From Shewanella sp. TC10 (GTDB lineage Bacteria > Pseudomonadota > Gammaproteobacteria > Enterobacterales > Shewanellaceae), in the NCBI RefSeq assembly GCF_009663145.1, contig NZ_VKHR01000017.1:1-64000 (forward strand): a stretch of DNA of 64,000 nucleotides, written 5' to 3'. Numbering within the stretch: the first letter of the stretch is position 1; each line of letters opens with the position of its first letter. Below are positions 35,238 to 43,986 of the stretch, piece by piece. The notes under the pieces are model-generated. The model was not told where the DNA came from and searched no databases. It worked only from the letters and a program-made list of their open reading frames with translations. The position numbers and the translations under genes are program-made.

Positions 35238-35756
35238 TTAGTTCACTAAGCGGCAACCGCAAACAGTATTACTGGGTTGAAACAGCACCACAGCAAAGTC
35301 TTTTGCTTCATCTTGTTCAATGATTTGTACGCTAAGGTTGTGCATTCCATCGCGATTCAAATTGAGGTTACTTACATAAGACAAGTATTGATAATGCTCT
35401 GGAGGCTGTTGATTTTCGGCTAAAGGGCTTTCTTGTTTGGTGTTCACTGAAATATCGTAAATCATATTTTCAGTATCAATACTGTTCACTTTACCTTGCA
35501 TTGACACCGTCCCAGCTGAACTGCCATCGATATTAAAATAACGATAATGCACTTGGGCTTGGCCATCTTTAGATAATAGATCCACGAGTAAATAATGATT
35601 ACTGTCTTGCTCGCCGTTATTACGATTAAATAACTCAGAACTACAGCTGAGCATAAAGCTTGGCGAGCTTGAACTGAGATTGAAGATCACCCCGAAAGAA
35701 CATATCAAAAGCGTTAATATGATGATGTTAATGACCCAGCGCCCTGTTCTTGTCAT
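35238..35756 (-). CDS. Small membrane-anchored periplasmic protein, partner of the ToxR-like regulator
   Basis: A 172-aa protein with one N-terminal membrane segment (about 8-28, INIIILTLLICSFGVIF) and a periplasmic domain ending in VCGCRLVN. A soluble cysteine (C37) and the CGC pair at the end could form a disulfide. It lies 42 bases downstream of a membrane-bound wHTH regulator on the same strand, the arrangement of ToxR with ToxS. I infer that it stabilises or senses for that regulator. No sequence family is recognised. Confidence 0.65.
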   Translation of the reverse strand: MTRTGRWVINIIILTLLICSFGVIFNLSSSSPSFMLSCSSELFNRNNGEQDSNHYLLVDLLSKDGQAQVHYRYFNIDGSSAGTVSMQGKVNSIDTENMIYDISVNTKQESPLAENQQPPEHYQYLSYVSNLNLNRDGMHNLSVQIIEQDEAKDFAVVLFQPSNTVCGCRLVN

Positions 35757-35798
35757 CGCTTAGCCTCCACATTAAACCATCGAAGTAACTTTGCTAAA

Positions 35799-36548
35799 TT
35801 AACCACAGACTTCAACTCCTTCTAGCCACTGCTGACTAATAAACTTTTTAGGTTGCCTGAGGTCGCTTATCTTTAAATTACGGATGACCGATTGGCCAAA
35901 GTGGTCACCGCGCAAAGTGATATTGAGTACCTGTTTATCGTGAGACAAAGATAAGTAGATACTTTTCCAAGGCGTTATCACGCACTGAGAAAATTTCTGC
36001 TGTATTTGCATCCCCTGCTCTTTTAGCAATGCATTATTGGTTTTCGAGCGAGAATACAAGATAACATCGACAGACTGACCTGAAGTCAACTTAACGCTAG
36101 TGACACTGTTTGGCATGACAGGTAGGGTTTTGGGCGGAGTAAAATCAATTAACACCATCGCACTAATCAAACCTGAAACAATTAGGGTGATAGCCGCAAC
36201 CATAGCGACGCGAGGTAAACTACGCCAAGAAAAAGCCTCTTTTTTACGACTACGATGATGCTTTAGTAAGTAGCCCTGACCTTTGACTGTCTCTATTAAA
36301 GACTCGTATTGCGGCCCTAAAAAAGCGCGCAAGGTAAAAATGGCATGTGCAACTGATGCATCGCTTAAAGGCTGCTCTTCGCCATTGCCAGCTTTTAACA
36401 AAGGCTTGGCCACGACCTTACCTTGATAATCGATTAATAAACCCAGCACTTGGCGCTCAGCTCTCGGAAGTCGCCAAGTTTCACCGTTTTGACTATTAAT
36501 CAAAGCTCCCTTGCTTTCATCAAATCTGCAATGGCCTAATTGCATCAT
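35799..36548 (-). CDS. ToxR/CadC-like membrane-bound transcriptional regulator
   Basis: A 249-aa one-component regulator. The N-terminal OmpR-type winged helix (about 1-95) contains RLPRAERQVLGLLIDYQGKVVAKPLL and ASVAHAIFTLRAFLGPQYESLIETVKGQGYLL, the last being the wing motif typical of CadC/ToxR. A basic linker (RSRKKE), one membrane segment (about 112-132) and a periplasmic domain of about 115 residues with two cysteines follow. It is divergent from the split-Soret-type cytochrome operon, so that operon or the regulator's own partner gene is a natural target. Confidence 0.85.
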   Translation of the reverse strand: MMQLGHCRFDESKGALINSQNGETWRLPRAERQVLGLLIDYQGKVVAKPLLKAGNGEEQPLSDASVAHAIFTLRAFLGPQYESLIETVKGQGYLLKHHRSRKKEAFSWRSLPRVAMVAAITLIVSGLISAMVLIDFTPPKTLPVMPNSVTSVKLTSGQSVDVILYSRSKTNNALLKEQGMQIQQKFSQCVITPWKSIYLSLSHDKQVLNITLRGDHFGQSVIRNLKISDLRQPKKFISQQWLEGVEVCG

Positions 36549-36672
36549 TTAACCCCAAAAAACACTTAATGAATTCAGTCTAAAACAACTCAGTAATATT
36601 TCTGTGATCCTGCGTAATTTAGCTTTGTTCTATTCAAATTTTGAGGCAAATAACCATGCAATAACAATAAAT

Positions 36673-36688
36673 TGAGATGTAAATCACA
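36673..36688. promoter_or_regulatory. CRP-like site 1
   Basis: TGAGA-TGTAAA-TCACA matches TGTGA-N6-TCACA at 9 of 10 core bases. About 394 bases upstream of the cytochrome start and 125 bases from the ToxR-like start. Confidence 0.55.
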
Positions 36689-36760
36689 CAAATTCATAAT
36701 CAAAATACAACCAACATACTCATTAAAACTAACGTTAATCTTGATTAATCCTATTAATAG

Positions 36761-36776
36761 CGTGACTTAACTCACC
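36761..36776. promoter_or_regulatory. CRP-like site 2
   Basis: CGTGA-CTTAAC-TCACC preserves the perfect GTGA-N6-TCAC core of a CRP operator. About 305 bases upstream of the cytochrome start. Confidence 0.55.
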
Positions 36777-37081
36777 TTTCTTGTCATTGGAAGTACATTT
36801 CAGCGTATTTTTACTGTTTTTAGGTGCTGATAATTTCAGCAATTGACACAAAATTTAGCGGCAAAATTTCTATGCTGTACATCACAAAATTAATCCCCCC
36901 ATTACTTACATTAACTCCATCAAGCAACGCAGTTCATTTCTAAATCAGTCATCGTTAACTGGCATTAACGTAAAAGCGAGCTTGAAGAGATGAGTAACAA
37001 GTAAACCAAAAACAAAGCGAACACCATGAGTTTGCGACCCATTAAATAGTAAAAACAAAATTTGAATAAAGGGTGATTATT

Positions 37082-37906
37082 ATGAGCATAAATAGACGTC
37101 AGGCATTAACCCAAATTATTGGTATCAGCACAGTTGCAGCTGGAGCAACCTTAGTGGGAACTTCGGCATTCGCAGCCACTGATGAAGATGGCAATTTCCG
37201 TTTAGAGCTAGGTGATACATTAAAATATGTACCATTAGACGCAATGGCCACAGCTAAATTAGCCTATGAAACAGGTGGCGGGTGTATGCATCAAGTTTTC
37301 CATTCAATCGTCACTAAACTAGCCGAATCTTCAAGTGTCGATGCAGAGAACTTTGCATCAATTCCTACGGCATTAGCAGGCTATGGCTGGGCAGGTATTG
37401 TCGGGCAAGGCACTATTTGCGGTAACTTAAACGCAGCAGGTATGTTGATCAACATTCTCGGCGATATCAATGACCAAAATTCAGCTGTTATTTCGGCCTC
37501 TTTCCGCTACTACGAAAGAGAAGATTTACCACTATCATCTGACGAGTTTGTGGCAGGTATTGGCTCAACAGCAGAGAAAAGCGAGCTTGTGGGTGAAACT
37601 TCAGTGGCCAACAGCCCATTATGTCATTCATCAATCAGTAATTGGTCAGGTGCTAACGGCGGTAAACCTTTCGTCGAAAAAGGCGAACGTTGTAAACGAT
37701 TATCAGCCAGTATGGCTTACTACATTGTTGACTTACTTAACCGCGCTTATGCTGGTGAAGTCATTGGAGTTCTACCTGAAGCGGTGGCTTCAGAAGAAAC
37801 TCAAGCCTGTCAAACCTGTCATGGCACAACTGAAACTATGGGCTCTGCTGCCAGTGTGAAAGGTGACTTAGAGTGTCAAACTTGTCATACCGGCCATTTC
37901 AATTAA
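37082..37906 (+). CDS. Tat-exported split-Soret-type dihaem cytochrome c
   Basis: A 274-aa periplasmic protein. The N-terminus INRRQALTQIIG plus a hydrophobic stretch ending SAFA is a twin-arginine signal. The body carries the C_GCAxxG_C_C-type cysteine motifs (GGGCMHQVF, GQGTICGNLNAAG, SPLCHSSISNW, EKGERCKRL), which may hold a cofactor or metal. Two CXXCH haem sites lie near the C-terminus (243-247 and 265-269). This matches split-Soret cytochrome c-like proteins, originally seen in Desulfovibrio. AAAGGG lies 8 bases before the ATG; the upstream GTG is less likely. A lipoprotein gene follows after 10 bases. The electron acceptor is unknown. Confidence 0.85.
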   Translation: MSINRRQALTQIIGISTVAAGATLVGTSAFAATDEDGNFRLELGDTLKYVPLDAMATAKLAYETGGGCMHQVFHSIVTKLAESSSVDAENFASIPTALAGYGWAGIVGQGTICGNLNAAGMLINILGDINDQNSAVISASFRYYEREDLPLSSDEFVAGIGSTAEKSELVGETSVANSPLCHSSISNWSGANGGKPFVEKGERCKRLSASMAYYIVDLLNRAYAGEVIGVLPEAVASEETQACQTCHGTTETMGSAASVKGDLECQTCHTGHFN

Positions 37907-37916
37907 GGAGCTTATT

Positions 37917-38477
37917 ATGAATCTCAAATTATTGAGCGTCTTGCTGGCCAGTTCGCTGCTATTGATGGGTTGTAATGATGATGACGATACTAGCACTGAT
38001 CCTGTCGACCCACCGGTCGTTGAGCCACCAGTAACAGATCCTGTCGACCCACCTGCAACTGAAGTCATTACTATTAATGATGCAGATACGGTAATTTTAA
38101 CAGTAGACGAGTACGATGCCAGTTCTGGTGCGTTAACTTTTAGCCTAGATAATGGTGATAGTTTAGCGATTACTGATGCCAGCGATTACAGCATCATGTA
38201 TTTTGGCTATCCCGATCCTGCTTCGTCATCATCAAATGCTAAAGCATGGAAGCGCTGGCATGTTAGTCAAACCTTTAACTGTGATACTAGCAGTGAAGAT
38301 GAATGTGCAGGCTCATTAACTGCGACGGAAACAGAAGGACAATATACCTTTAGTGCCACAGGTCTTGATCTTGAAAGTAAAGCCGCAGCTGGCGCAGTAG
38401 AAGTATTTAAAGTCGCAATTCAAATTCATGGAGCCAAGGCTACAAATGAATTCGAGCTAATTCCCGCAGGAGAATAG
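37917..38477 (+). CDS. Lipoprotein co-transcribed with the split-Soret-type cytochrome
   Basis: A 186-aa lipoprotein with lipobox LLMGC (Cys19) followed by an acidic/Pro-rich tether (NDDDDTSTDPVDPPVVEPP with a repeated DPVDPP), then a beta-rich domain of about 130 residues (ITINDADTVILTVDEYDASSG) with a single Cys pair (about 121 and 128). Asn-Asp after the lipidated Cys is close to the inner-membrane retention signal. The 10-base gap to the cytochrome gene implies a shared function, perhaps anchoring or substrate presentation. I recognise no domain; a strong terminator follows. Confidence 0.75.
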   Translation: MNLKLLSVLLASSLLLMGCNDDDDTSTDPVDPPVVEPPVTDPVDPPATEVITINDADTVILTVDEYDASSGALTFSLDNGDSLAITDASDYSIMYFGYPDPASSSSNAKAWKRWHVSQTFNCDTSSEDECAGSLTATETEGQYTFSATGLDLESKAAAGAVEVFKVAIQIHGAKATNEFELIPAGE

Positions 38478-38525
38478 CCATCACCCGACCTAATCTCTTC
38501 CCCACAACAGGAATTAGGTTTTCAC

Positions 38526-38556
38526 AGCCGTAGCGGCTTGCTACGGCTTTTTTTGT
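38526..38556 (+). terminator. Rho-independent terminator of the split-Soret-type operon
   Basis: AGCCGTAGC (38526-38534) pairs with GCTACGGCT (38540-38548), followed by seven T. Confidence 0.95.
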
Positions 38557-38721
38557 TTCATAATTAGAAGGTAGAATAGATTTAGGGAGCTCTATATAGA
38601 ATACATTGATAAGTAAGAACTCATATAGATATGAGAAAGCATAACCTCGATAAGAACAATGAAAAGGATAAATTAGAAGTAAAGCGGAGCAATAGGTTAT
38701 ATGCGATAAAGAGATGACATA

Positions 38722-38749
38722 AAAGCCCTGAAAGTAACATCAAGGCTTT
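38722..38749 (-). terminator. Possible terminator after the small exported protein gene
   Basis: AAAGCC (38722-38727) pairs with GGCTTT (38744-38749), with an inner TGA/TCA pair. Minus-strand reading ends in GGGCTTTTATG, 18 bases after the gene's stop. Confidence 0.5.
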
Positions 38750-38766
38750 GTGGGAGACATTAAACC

Positions 38767-39021
38767 TTAACGATTATCAGACATATCGTAACTACAAGGC
38801 TCACTAGCGACTAACCGTTTGCTGCTTGTAACTGTACCACTCGTGAAAACAGAACCAGTACATTGGTTTACAACTTGTTCACCTACAACAGTAGAGCCAG
38901 ACATATAAGTGTACTCAAGGATCCACTTATTTTGCATTCCTGCGTACGCGGAAAAAGCTACGCTTATAATGCCTGCCGTGGCAAATGACGCTATTACAGT
39001 TTTTTTAATTAGATTATTCAT
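38767..39021 (-). CDS. Small exported protein, possibly DUF6289-like
   Basis: An 84-aa protein with a clear signal peptide cleaved at AYA (about residue 27). The mature 57 residues hold the pattern Y-x6-TVVGEQVVNQCTGSVFTSGTVTS...SEPC, i.e. two cysteines about 23 apart in a beta-hairpin-like setting. This recalls the small DUF6289 exported proteins (YYSD...VVG...C.G...C) described from memory as peptide-like secreted products; the match is loose. Isolated gene with AT-rich upstream DNA. Confidence 0.6.
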   Translation of the reverse strand: MNNLIKKTVIASFATAGIISVAFSAYAGMQNKWILEYTYMSGSTVVGEQVVNQCTGSVFTSGTVTSSKRLVASEPCSYDMSDNR

Positions 39022-39350
39022 GATTTATTTCTTCCTTTAATAAACAATGTGATATTCCATTATAAATCTCAGATTTATATTGAGATCCATCTTCAAAAAC
39101 ATGCTAGACAATCTAACTACTTAGTCATATTTTCAACAACAATCTGAAGCTAATGGTTTTAATAAAGAAAGTCTATTTTTATTTTAAATCTTATAACATA
39201 TTGTTTAAAAAAGTGAAAAAATAACACTTAAGAATGTAGACTAAAGTTACAGGCTTTCAGATTTACTCATATTGACTCACTAAATAACCCTTTTAAAAAA
39301 GTTCGGCAATGATGTTTCAGCCCCATTAAGAAAATAGTTATGTAAACTAA
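39022..39350. other. AT-rich gap before the GGDEF gene
   Basis: Upstream region of the small exported protein and downstream flank of the cyclase gene. I see nothing specific in it. Confidence 0.4.
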
Positions 39351-40433
39351 TTAAGCAAAATCAGCCTTTTGATTTTTAGGCATAGTTTTTGGGATTTTAC
39401 TCTTAGTCATTTGTTTTATTTTGACTTGAGCACTCTTCAGCTGATACATATTTTGATCTGCGATTTCAAACAGCTCACTAACGGAGTAGTTCTTCCCTTC
39501 GGCAAAAACATGTCCCCAAGCAAAAGTCAGCTGAAAGCAAACGCCTTTATAGTCAATAGTGCAGCAATTTTGCTGAATACGCTCAATAAAACCTTCAACC
39601 TCATTACATTGATCCGATGTGGAAAACACCAATACAAATTCGTCACCACCCACACGGGAGATGATATCTGCACTGCGAAACTCTTTGGCCAGTTTCAACG
39701 AGAACTGAGCCAAAATATAGTCTCCAGTTAGGTGGCCATGATTATCATTTATCTGTTTAAAGTTGTTTAAATCAAGATAGATGAAACAAAATTTTGAATC
39801 ATTCTCACGATTATTGCGTCGTAATTTACGCAGCTTTTTCTCTAGGCCATAGCGGTTAGATAATTTCGTTAAATGATCTTGCTGAGATTTATCGAAAAAA
39901 TGCATTCTCGATACAGTCAATGCAGTTTGCTCAGTGATAATATCGAAGTAATTCAGTTCAAGTGGCGACAATGTGACAATTTGCTCGCCAAAACTGCCAA
40001 ATGCCATAACCCCTAATGCTTTAGCATCAACAAATAACGGATAATTGACCACAGTGCGCAAATTAAGTTCTGGGGTAACGTCATGATTAGCATCGGGTTC
40101 AGTCAAAAGATCTTCAGTATAAAAAATCTTACGCTGACCCATCATCATCTTAAATATGGGGTCACTATTACAATCAATACACGGAACAATGCTAGACATA
40201 GTATCGGCATTGGGGCCGACACCAGTGACATGATTAATTAAATTTGGGCATTTAGTATCGACTATGTAAATCCATACATCAGTCAACCGAAACAGAATAT
40301 TGGTTTCAGTTTGCAGGAAAGCAGCCATTTCTTGAAGGGAACTAACTTTATTCAACCCTTGACTCACCCGAACTAAAGAATCAAAAAGTTCCTTATAGCG
40401 TTCGTTAGAGGTTGTGCTTATTTCTTGTTTCAT
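39351..40433 (-). CDS. GAF-GGDEF diguanylate cyclase
   Basis: A 360-aa cytoplasmic cyclase making c-di-GMP from GTP. The N-terminal GAF-type sensor spans about 20-175, with VVNYPLFVDAKALGVMAFGSF near its end and three cysteines (62, 85, 88, the latter in VPCIDCNSD) that might bind metal or sense redox. The cyclase domain begins DHLTKLSNRYGLEKKL; the metal-binding DLNNFKQIND and active-site GGDEF (262-266) are intact. The inhibitory I-site RSAD (253-256) sits exactly five residues before GGDEF, so product inhibition is expected. Monocistronic, divergent from the GreA/B-like gene. Confidence 0.93.
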   Translation of the reverse strand: MKQEISTTSNERYKELFDSLVRVSQGLNKVSSLQEMAAFLQTETNILFRLTDVWIYIVDTKCPNLINHVTGVGPNADTMSSIVPCIDCNSDPIFKMMMGQRKIFYTEDLLTEPDANHDVTPELNLRTVVNYPLFVDAKALGVMAFGSFGEQIVTLSPLELNYFDIITEQTALTVSRMHFFDKSQQDHLTKLSNRYGLEKKLRKLRRNNRENDSKFCFIYLDLNNFKQINDNHGHLTGDYILAQFSLKLAKEFRSADIISRVGGDEFVLVFSTSDQCNEVEGFIERIQQNCCTIDYKGVCFQLTFAWGHVFAEGKNYSVSELFEIADQNMYQLKSAQVKIKQMTKSKIPKTMPKNQKADFA

Positions 40434-40835
40434 AGGCTTACGGTGCTTAAATCACTTTAGAAAATACTACAACCACTTCCATGGGCCTTTTCTTTCAGTG
40501 ATAGCTAACTACTTTATCAGCGTTCATCATGTATGATATTTCACACTTTTTTGGCTGATTTAAGTCTAGCTAATCATTAATTTTATCCTATAAAAAATAC
40601 CAGACTACAGCTACAAATTTATGAAAGTTATAGGAAAAGCGAGAGTTTAATCAAACTTTGAACAAACTCCTTATTTTAACCACTCTGTTGGTTTTCATTT
40701 TCACACCTTCAAACAAATACAGCTTGGGTCAATCACGGATTAACTAAAAAATTTCCTCACAAACTGGAATCATTAATTTGTTAAAATGAAATGATGTGTA
40801 ACCCAAAGAGCAATCGAAACGTAAGTAATCAAGTT
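40434..40835. other. Divergent gap between GGDEF and GreA/B-like genes
   Basis: AT-rich; no gene or operator that I can name. The first 45 bases of a longer reading frame (from an ATG at 40791) overlap its end. Confidence 0.4.
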
Positions 40836-41282
40836 ATGACCGAAAAAGAATCGCTATTGAACAGCTTATTAGACATTTTAATAACCCAACGTCAGACCGC
40901 ACTCGCCGCCGCTGAGGATGCTCATAACGATGCGACTAATGAGCAAAGTGTCGCTGAAACACAATACGACACCATTGGTTTGGAGGCTGCGTATTTAGCC
41001 CACGGCCAGTCGCAGCGCGTCGCAGATATTGATGTGATGATAAGAAAATTGAAAGCCCTACCTTTACGAAACTTTAGCGCTGAGGATGAAATTGATTTAG
41101 GTGCGTTAGTCACTTTGCAAGGTGGGTTAACTTGTTGGTTTTTGCCAGTGTGTGGTGGTGTTAAGCTCAACGACAGTAAAATTGTCGTGATTACACCTCA
41201 GTCTCCATTGGGACAAAAACTTGATGGCGCTGAAATGGATGAAAAGCTTGATGATGGTCGACTCATTATCTCAGTGCGTTAA
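40836..41282 (+). CDS. GreA/GreB C-terminal-like protein
   Basis: About 148 aa. The N-terminal half is a helical hairpin with NEQSVAETQYDTIGLEAAYLAHGQSQRV, and the C-terminal half has LGALVTLQGGLTCWFLPVCGGVKL...ITPQSPLGQKLDGAEMDE. The SPLGQxLxGxxxxD pattern is that of the FKBP-like C-terminal domain of GreA/GreB and the Rnk family, so a role at RNA polymerase is plausible. The coiled-coil tip acidic residues of true GreA are not evident. The ATG at 40836 fits family length better than 40791; neither ribosome site is strong. Monocistronic. Confidence 0.65.
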   Translation: MTEKESLLNSLLDILITQRQTALAAAEDAHNDATNEQSVAETQYDTIGLEAAYLAHGQSQRVADIDVMIRKLKALPLRNFSAEDEIDLGALVTLQGGLTCWFLPVCGGVKLNDSKIVVITPQSPLGQKLDGAEMDEKLDDGRLIISVR

Positions 41283-41633
41283 AGGTCTCTTTCATCAGCT
41301 GAAATAAACAACTCAAGTTGCCACTCTGCTATTTTTCTAATCAATTCCCCCCAAAATGGTTCCATTAAATCTAAACAAAGATCCCCCGCTACGGCTTATC
41401 GCCTGACTGCAGAAAAGCTGAACCGCTCCTGAACCAAGTATAAATAAAAACTAATAATTACAATAAATTAATGTCGCATAAAGCTTATATCAAGTTATGT
41501 CCGTGATAATAAAACATCGACGAATTTAAACCATTTCTCTTTAAAAGCATTCTTCTAAAATGCTCTTTTAAAAATGGTACTTTGACCGAAAAAAAGCTCA
41601 GCTTGCAAACAATACCTATCATGAGGACAAGAA
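41283..41633. other. Upstream region of gltS
   Basis: No gene. AT-rich; a GAGGAC ribosome site for gltS lies at its end. No operator recognised. Confidence 0.4.
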
Positions 41634-42863
41634 ATGGAACCCCAGTTAGTCGAAGTCAAAGACTTCGTATCATTCACTTTGGCAATTATTACTTTATTTA
41701 TTGGTAAAGGCATCATCTCGCAATATGAAATCCTGCGAAAATACAGCATACCCGAGCCCGTTGTTGGAGGCTTTTTCTGTGCGATTATTGTCGGTGTTCT
41801 CTATTACGCCTTTGGACTTCAAATTGAATTTAACCTCGAAGTAAGAGATATATTATTACTGTACTTTTTTGCAGGGATTGGTTTAAAAGCAGATTTTGCC
41901 ACCTTAATTAAAGGCGGCAAACCGTTACTAATCTTACTTTTTCTATCAAGTACTTTCATTATCCTACAAAACGTCATGGGAGTGAGTGTTGCAAGCTTAT
42001 TTGGCTTAGATCCAAAAGCAGGCTTAATGTCTGGTTCCATTTCTCTTATCGGCGGTGTAGGAACAGCAATGGCTTGGACCCCTACCTTTGTTGAAGATTT
42101 AGGCATTACCAACGCCAGTGAACTAGGCATAGCATCAAATACCCTTGGACTTATCGCGGCATGTGTTATTGGTGGCCCAATTGCCGCCTATTTAATGAAA
42201 CGCCATAAGGTCAAACCTAATCGAGATGATGAACTGGATATTGGCGCTAGCCATCAGGAAAACAGTAAATCAATTAAAGTCGACTACTTTGGCGTACTGC
42301 GCGCTTGGCTATGGCTTAATGTTACCTTGATAATGGGTTATTTCATTGACATAGGTTTGCAAGGGGCTGGTCTTAAACTACCTATGTTTGTGGCATGTCT
42401 ACTTGCAGGTATTATCATCGGCAACGTTGGCAGAGCAATACTGAACCGCAGAAAAGATAAAGACCAAACCTATGTTGAAGAAGCATCGCGAGGACTAAGT
42501 TTAATTCAAGATATTTGTTTGGGTATGTTCTTAACCATGGCGCTGATGAGTCTAAAAATTTGGGAACTCGAAGGCAGCTTAGCTTACATCTCTGTAGTGA
42601 TGGCCTTACAAGTCATTCTTTCCGTTCTCTTTACCATATTCGTGGTCTTTAGAATGATGGGCAAAGATTATGAAGCCGCTGTGATTTGTTCAGGTTTTGG
42701 TGGTGTAACCTTAGGTTCAACGGCAACTGCGATTGTTAATATGACCGCGGTTTCACAACAATATGGCGCAGCCCATAGAGCCTTTATTATCGTGCCTTTG
42801 GTATGCGGCTTTTTCATCGATATCATTAATGCAATGATTATTAATGTCTTCGTGAATTTTTAA
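41634..42863 (+). CDS. gltS: Sodium/glutamate symporter GltS
   Basis: A 409-aa inner-membrane Na+-coupled glutamate carrier of the ESS family, with about ten to twelve segments in two inverted halves. The two re-entrant pore loops are visible: LIGGVGTAMAWTPTF (about 138-152) in the first half and SGFGGVTLGSTATAIVNM (about 351-368) in the second. KYSIPEPVVGGFF near residue 40 is a family hallmark. GAGGACAAGAA provides the ribosome site. A broken methyltransferase gene converges from downstream. Confidence 0.95.
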   Translation: MEPQLVEVKDFVSFTLAIITLFIGKGIISQYEILRKYSIPEPVVGGFFCAIIVGVLYYAFGLQIEFNLEVRDILLLYFFAGIGLKADFATLIKGGKPLLILLFLSSTFIILQNVMGVSVASLFGLDPKAGLMSGSISLIGGVGTAMAWTPTFVEDLGITNASELGIASNTLGLIAACVIGGPIAAYLMKRHKVKPNRDDELDIGASHQENSKSIKVDYFGVLRAWLWLNVTLIMGYFIDIGLQGAGLKLPMFVACLLAGIIIGNVGRAILNRRKDKDQTYVEEASRGLSLIQDICLGMFLTMALMSLKIWELEGSLAYISVVMALQVILSVLFTIFVVFRMMGKDYEAAVICSGFGGVTLGSTATAIVNMTAVSQQYGAAHRAFIIVPLVCGFFIDIINAMIINVFVNF

Positions 42864-42890
42864 ACACTATTTGAATCTTATAGAGTGACC

Positions 42891-42918
42891 AAAAAGGCGA
42901 ACCATTTTATGGTTCGCC
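42891..42918 (-). terminator. Terminator downstream of the methyltransferase locus
   Basis: GGCGAACCAT (42896-42905) pairs with 42909-42918. The five T follow on the minus strand (42895-42891), so it serves the minus-strand gene. The stem core matches the putA terminator at 35136. Confidence 0.88.
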
Positions 42919-42953
42919 CAATGATTTTACATAAGCAATTCACAATTTAAGAG

Positions 42954-43748
42954 TTAAGTTGATGCGACTAAACAACGAAATGTAGCATCAATAATATACC
43001 TGCCATCATCTTTCACAAAAGGCTTGAGCGCTTTGATATGAGCCTCTTTAACCGCTTCGCTGCCACTATGCTCAATCGCTTTGGCAGCCACACCAGAGGA
43101 AGTAAGCCCATCAACAGCTTGAGCTAAATCCGAATAAATCCAAGGGCAATTAACATCAAATACCTCAACAGGTGAAAGCCCTGCATCGACAGCAAAATCT
43201 TTAAGTCGCGACTCATCAGAAAGTGCAAAAGGACCTGGTGCCCCAGGTGGCGGAGAAGGAAGTAGTGGTTTTAAAGCCACAACTAATTGAGCGGCCTCCA
43301 TATTTTCAGGTTCTCCCCATGTCATCACAATGACCAGAGCATTAGCTTGTGTCACTCGCCTTGCTTCTTTCAATGCAGACAATGGATTAGCTGCATATTG
43401 AAAGGAGTTAAAGCCTGTGACACAAGAAAACCTATTATCATCAAAGGGTAAATTTTCAATTTCTTCCACTTGAAACTTCCCCTCAGGCGTTCTGCTTTTA
43501 GCGATCGAGATTAAATTCTCTGAAGCATCAACACCACTAACCTTAGCTCCTCGCTTAGCAGCAAAACTCGCGGCTAGCCCAGAACCACAGCCAATATCAA
43601 GATAATCAGAACTCGAATCCACTCCAAGACGTGTTAAAGCGGCATGGTAAACCGCAGCACAAGTGTGCTCTTAAATATTTGACCAGTTTTCAGCAGATCT
43701 TCCCCATAGATTTCCGTTTATTAGTCTTGTTTGCAGGTGAGTGCTCAT
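42954..43748 (-). pseudogene. Class I SAM methyltransferase interrupted by an in-frame TAA
   Basis: The open part (222 aa from a GTG at 43622) begins within the fold: SDYLDIGCGSGLAASFAAKRGAKVSGVDAS is the SAM-binding motif I, followed by IENLPFDDNRFSCVTGFNSFQYAANP and the ALVIVMTWGEPE strand of Methyltransf_11 proteins. Upstream, in the same frame, an ATG at 43748 with GAGGG before it gives 25 residues (MSTHLQTRLINGNLWGRSAE...), then TAA at 43671-43673, then 16 residues joining the GTG without a shift. LWG-x-AE-x-W is the usual opening of such enzymes, so one nonsense change (for example CAA to TAA) appears to have split the gene. The GTG lacks the N-terminal cap helix, so the product is probably inactive unless read through. 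Confidence 0.75.
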
Positions 43749-43986
43749 CTTGCCCTCTCTTTTATCACGTAAGTTAAATTAGCATAAGATAAATTATAGC
43801 CAAGCCCCTGCGGCCCCTCATCAACCATAAGTTGAGGATAATGAGTAAAAAGGAGTCCAATCTTCCTATAAAAATCGCCTATTTGTTACTTATTAACACC
43901 AGCTAATCTGCCATTGTATGATCTCAGGCAAATTACTGATTGCTAATACTTGTTAGGATCGCCGCAAATTTTAGTGAGTAATAAAC

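Larger units (their letters stand above)
36549..37081. promoter_or_regulatory. Divergent regulatory region between ToxR-like gene and split-Soret-type cytochrome operon
   Basis: A 530-base region with two CRP-like palindromes (36673-36688, 36761-36776) and a third half-site ATCACA near 36877. Composition is strongly AT-rich. The length is generous for two promoters, which fits control by several factors. Confidence 0.6.
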
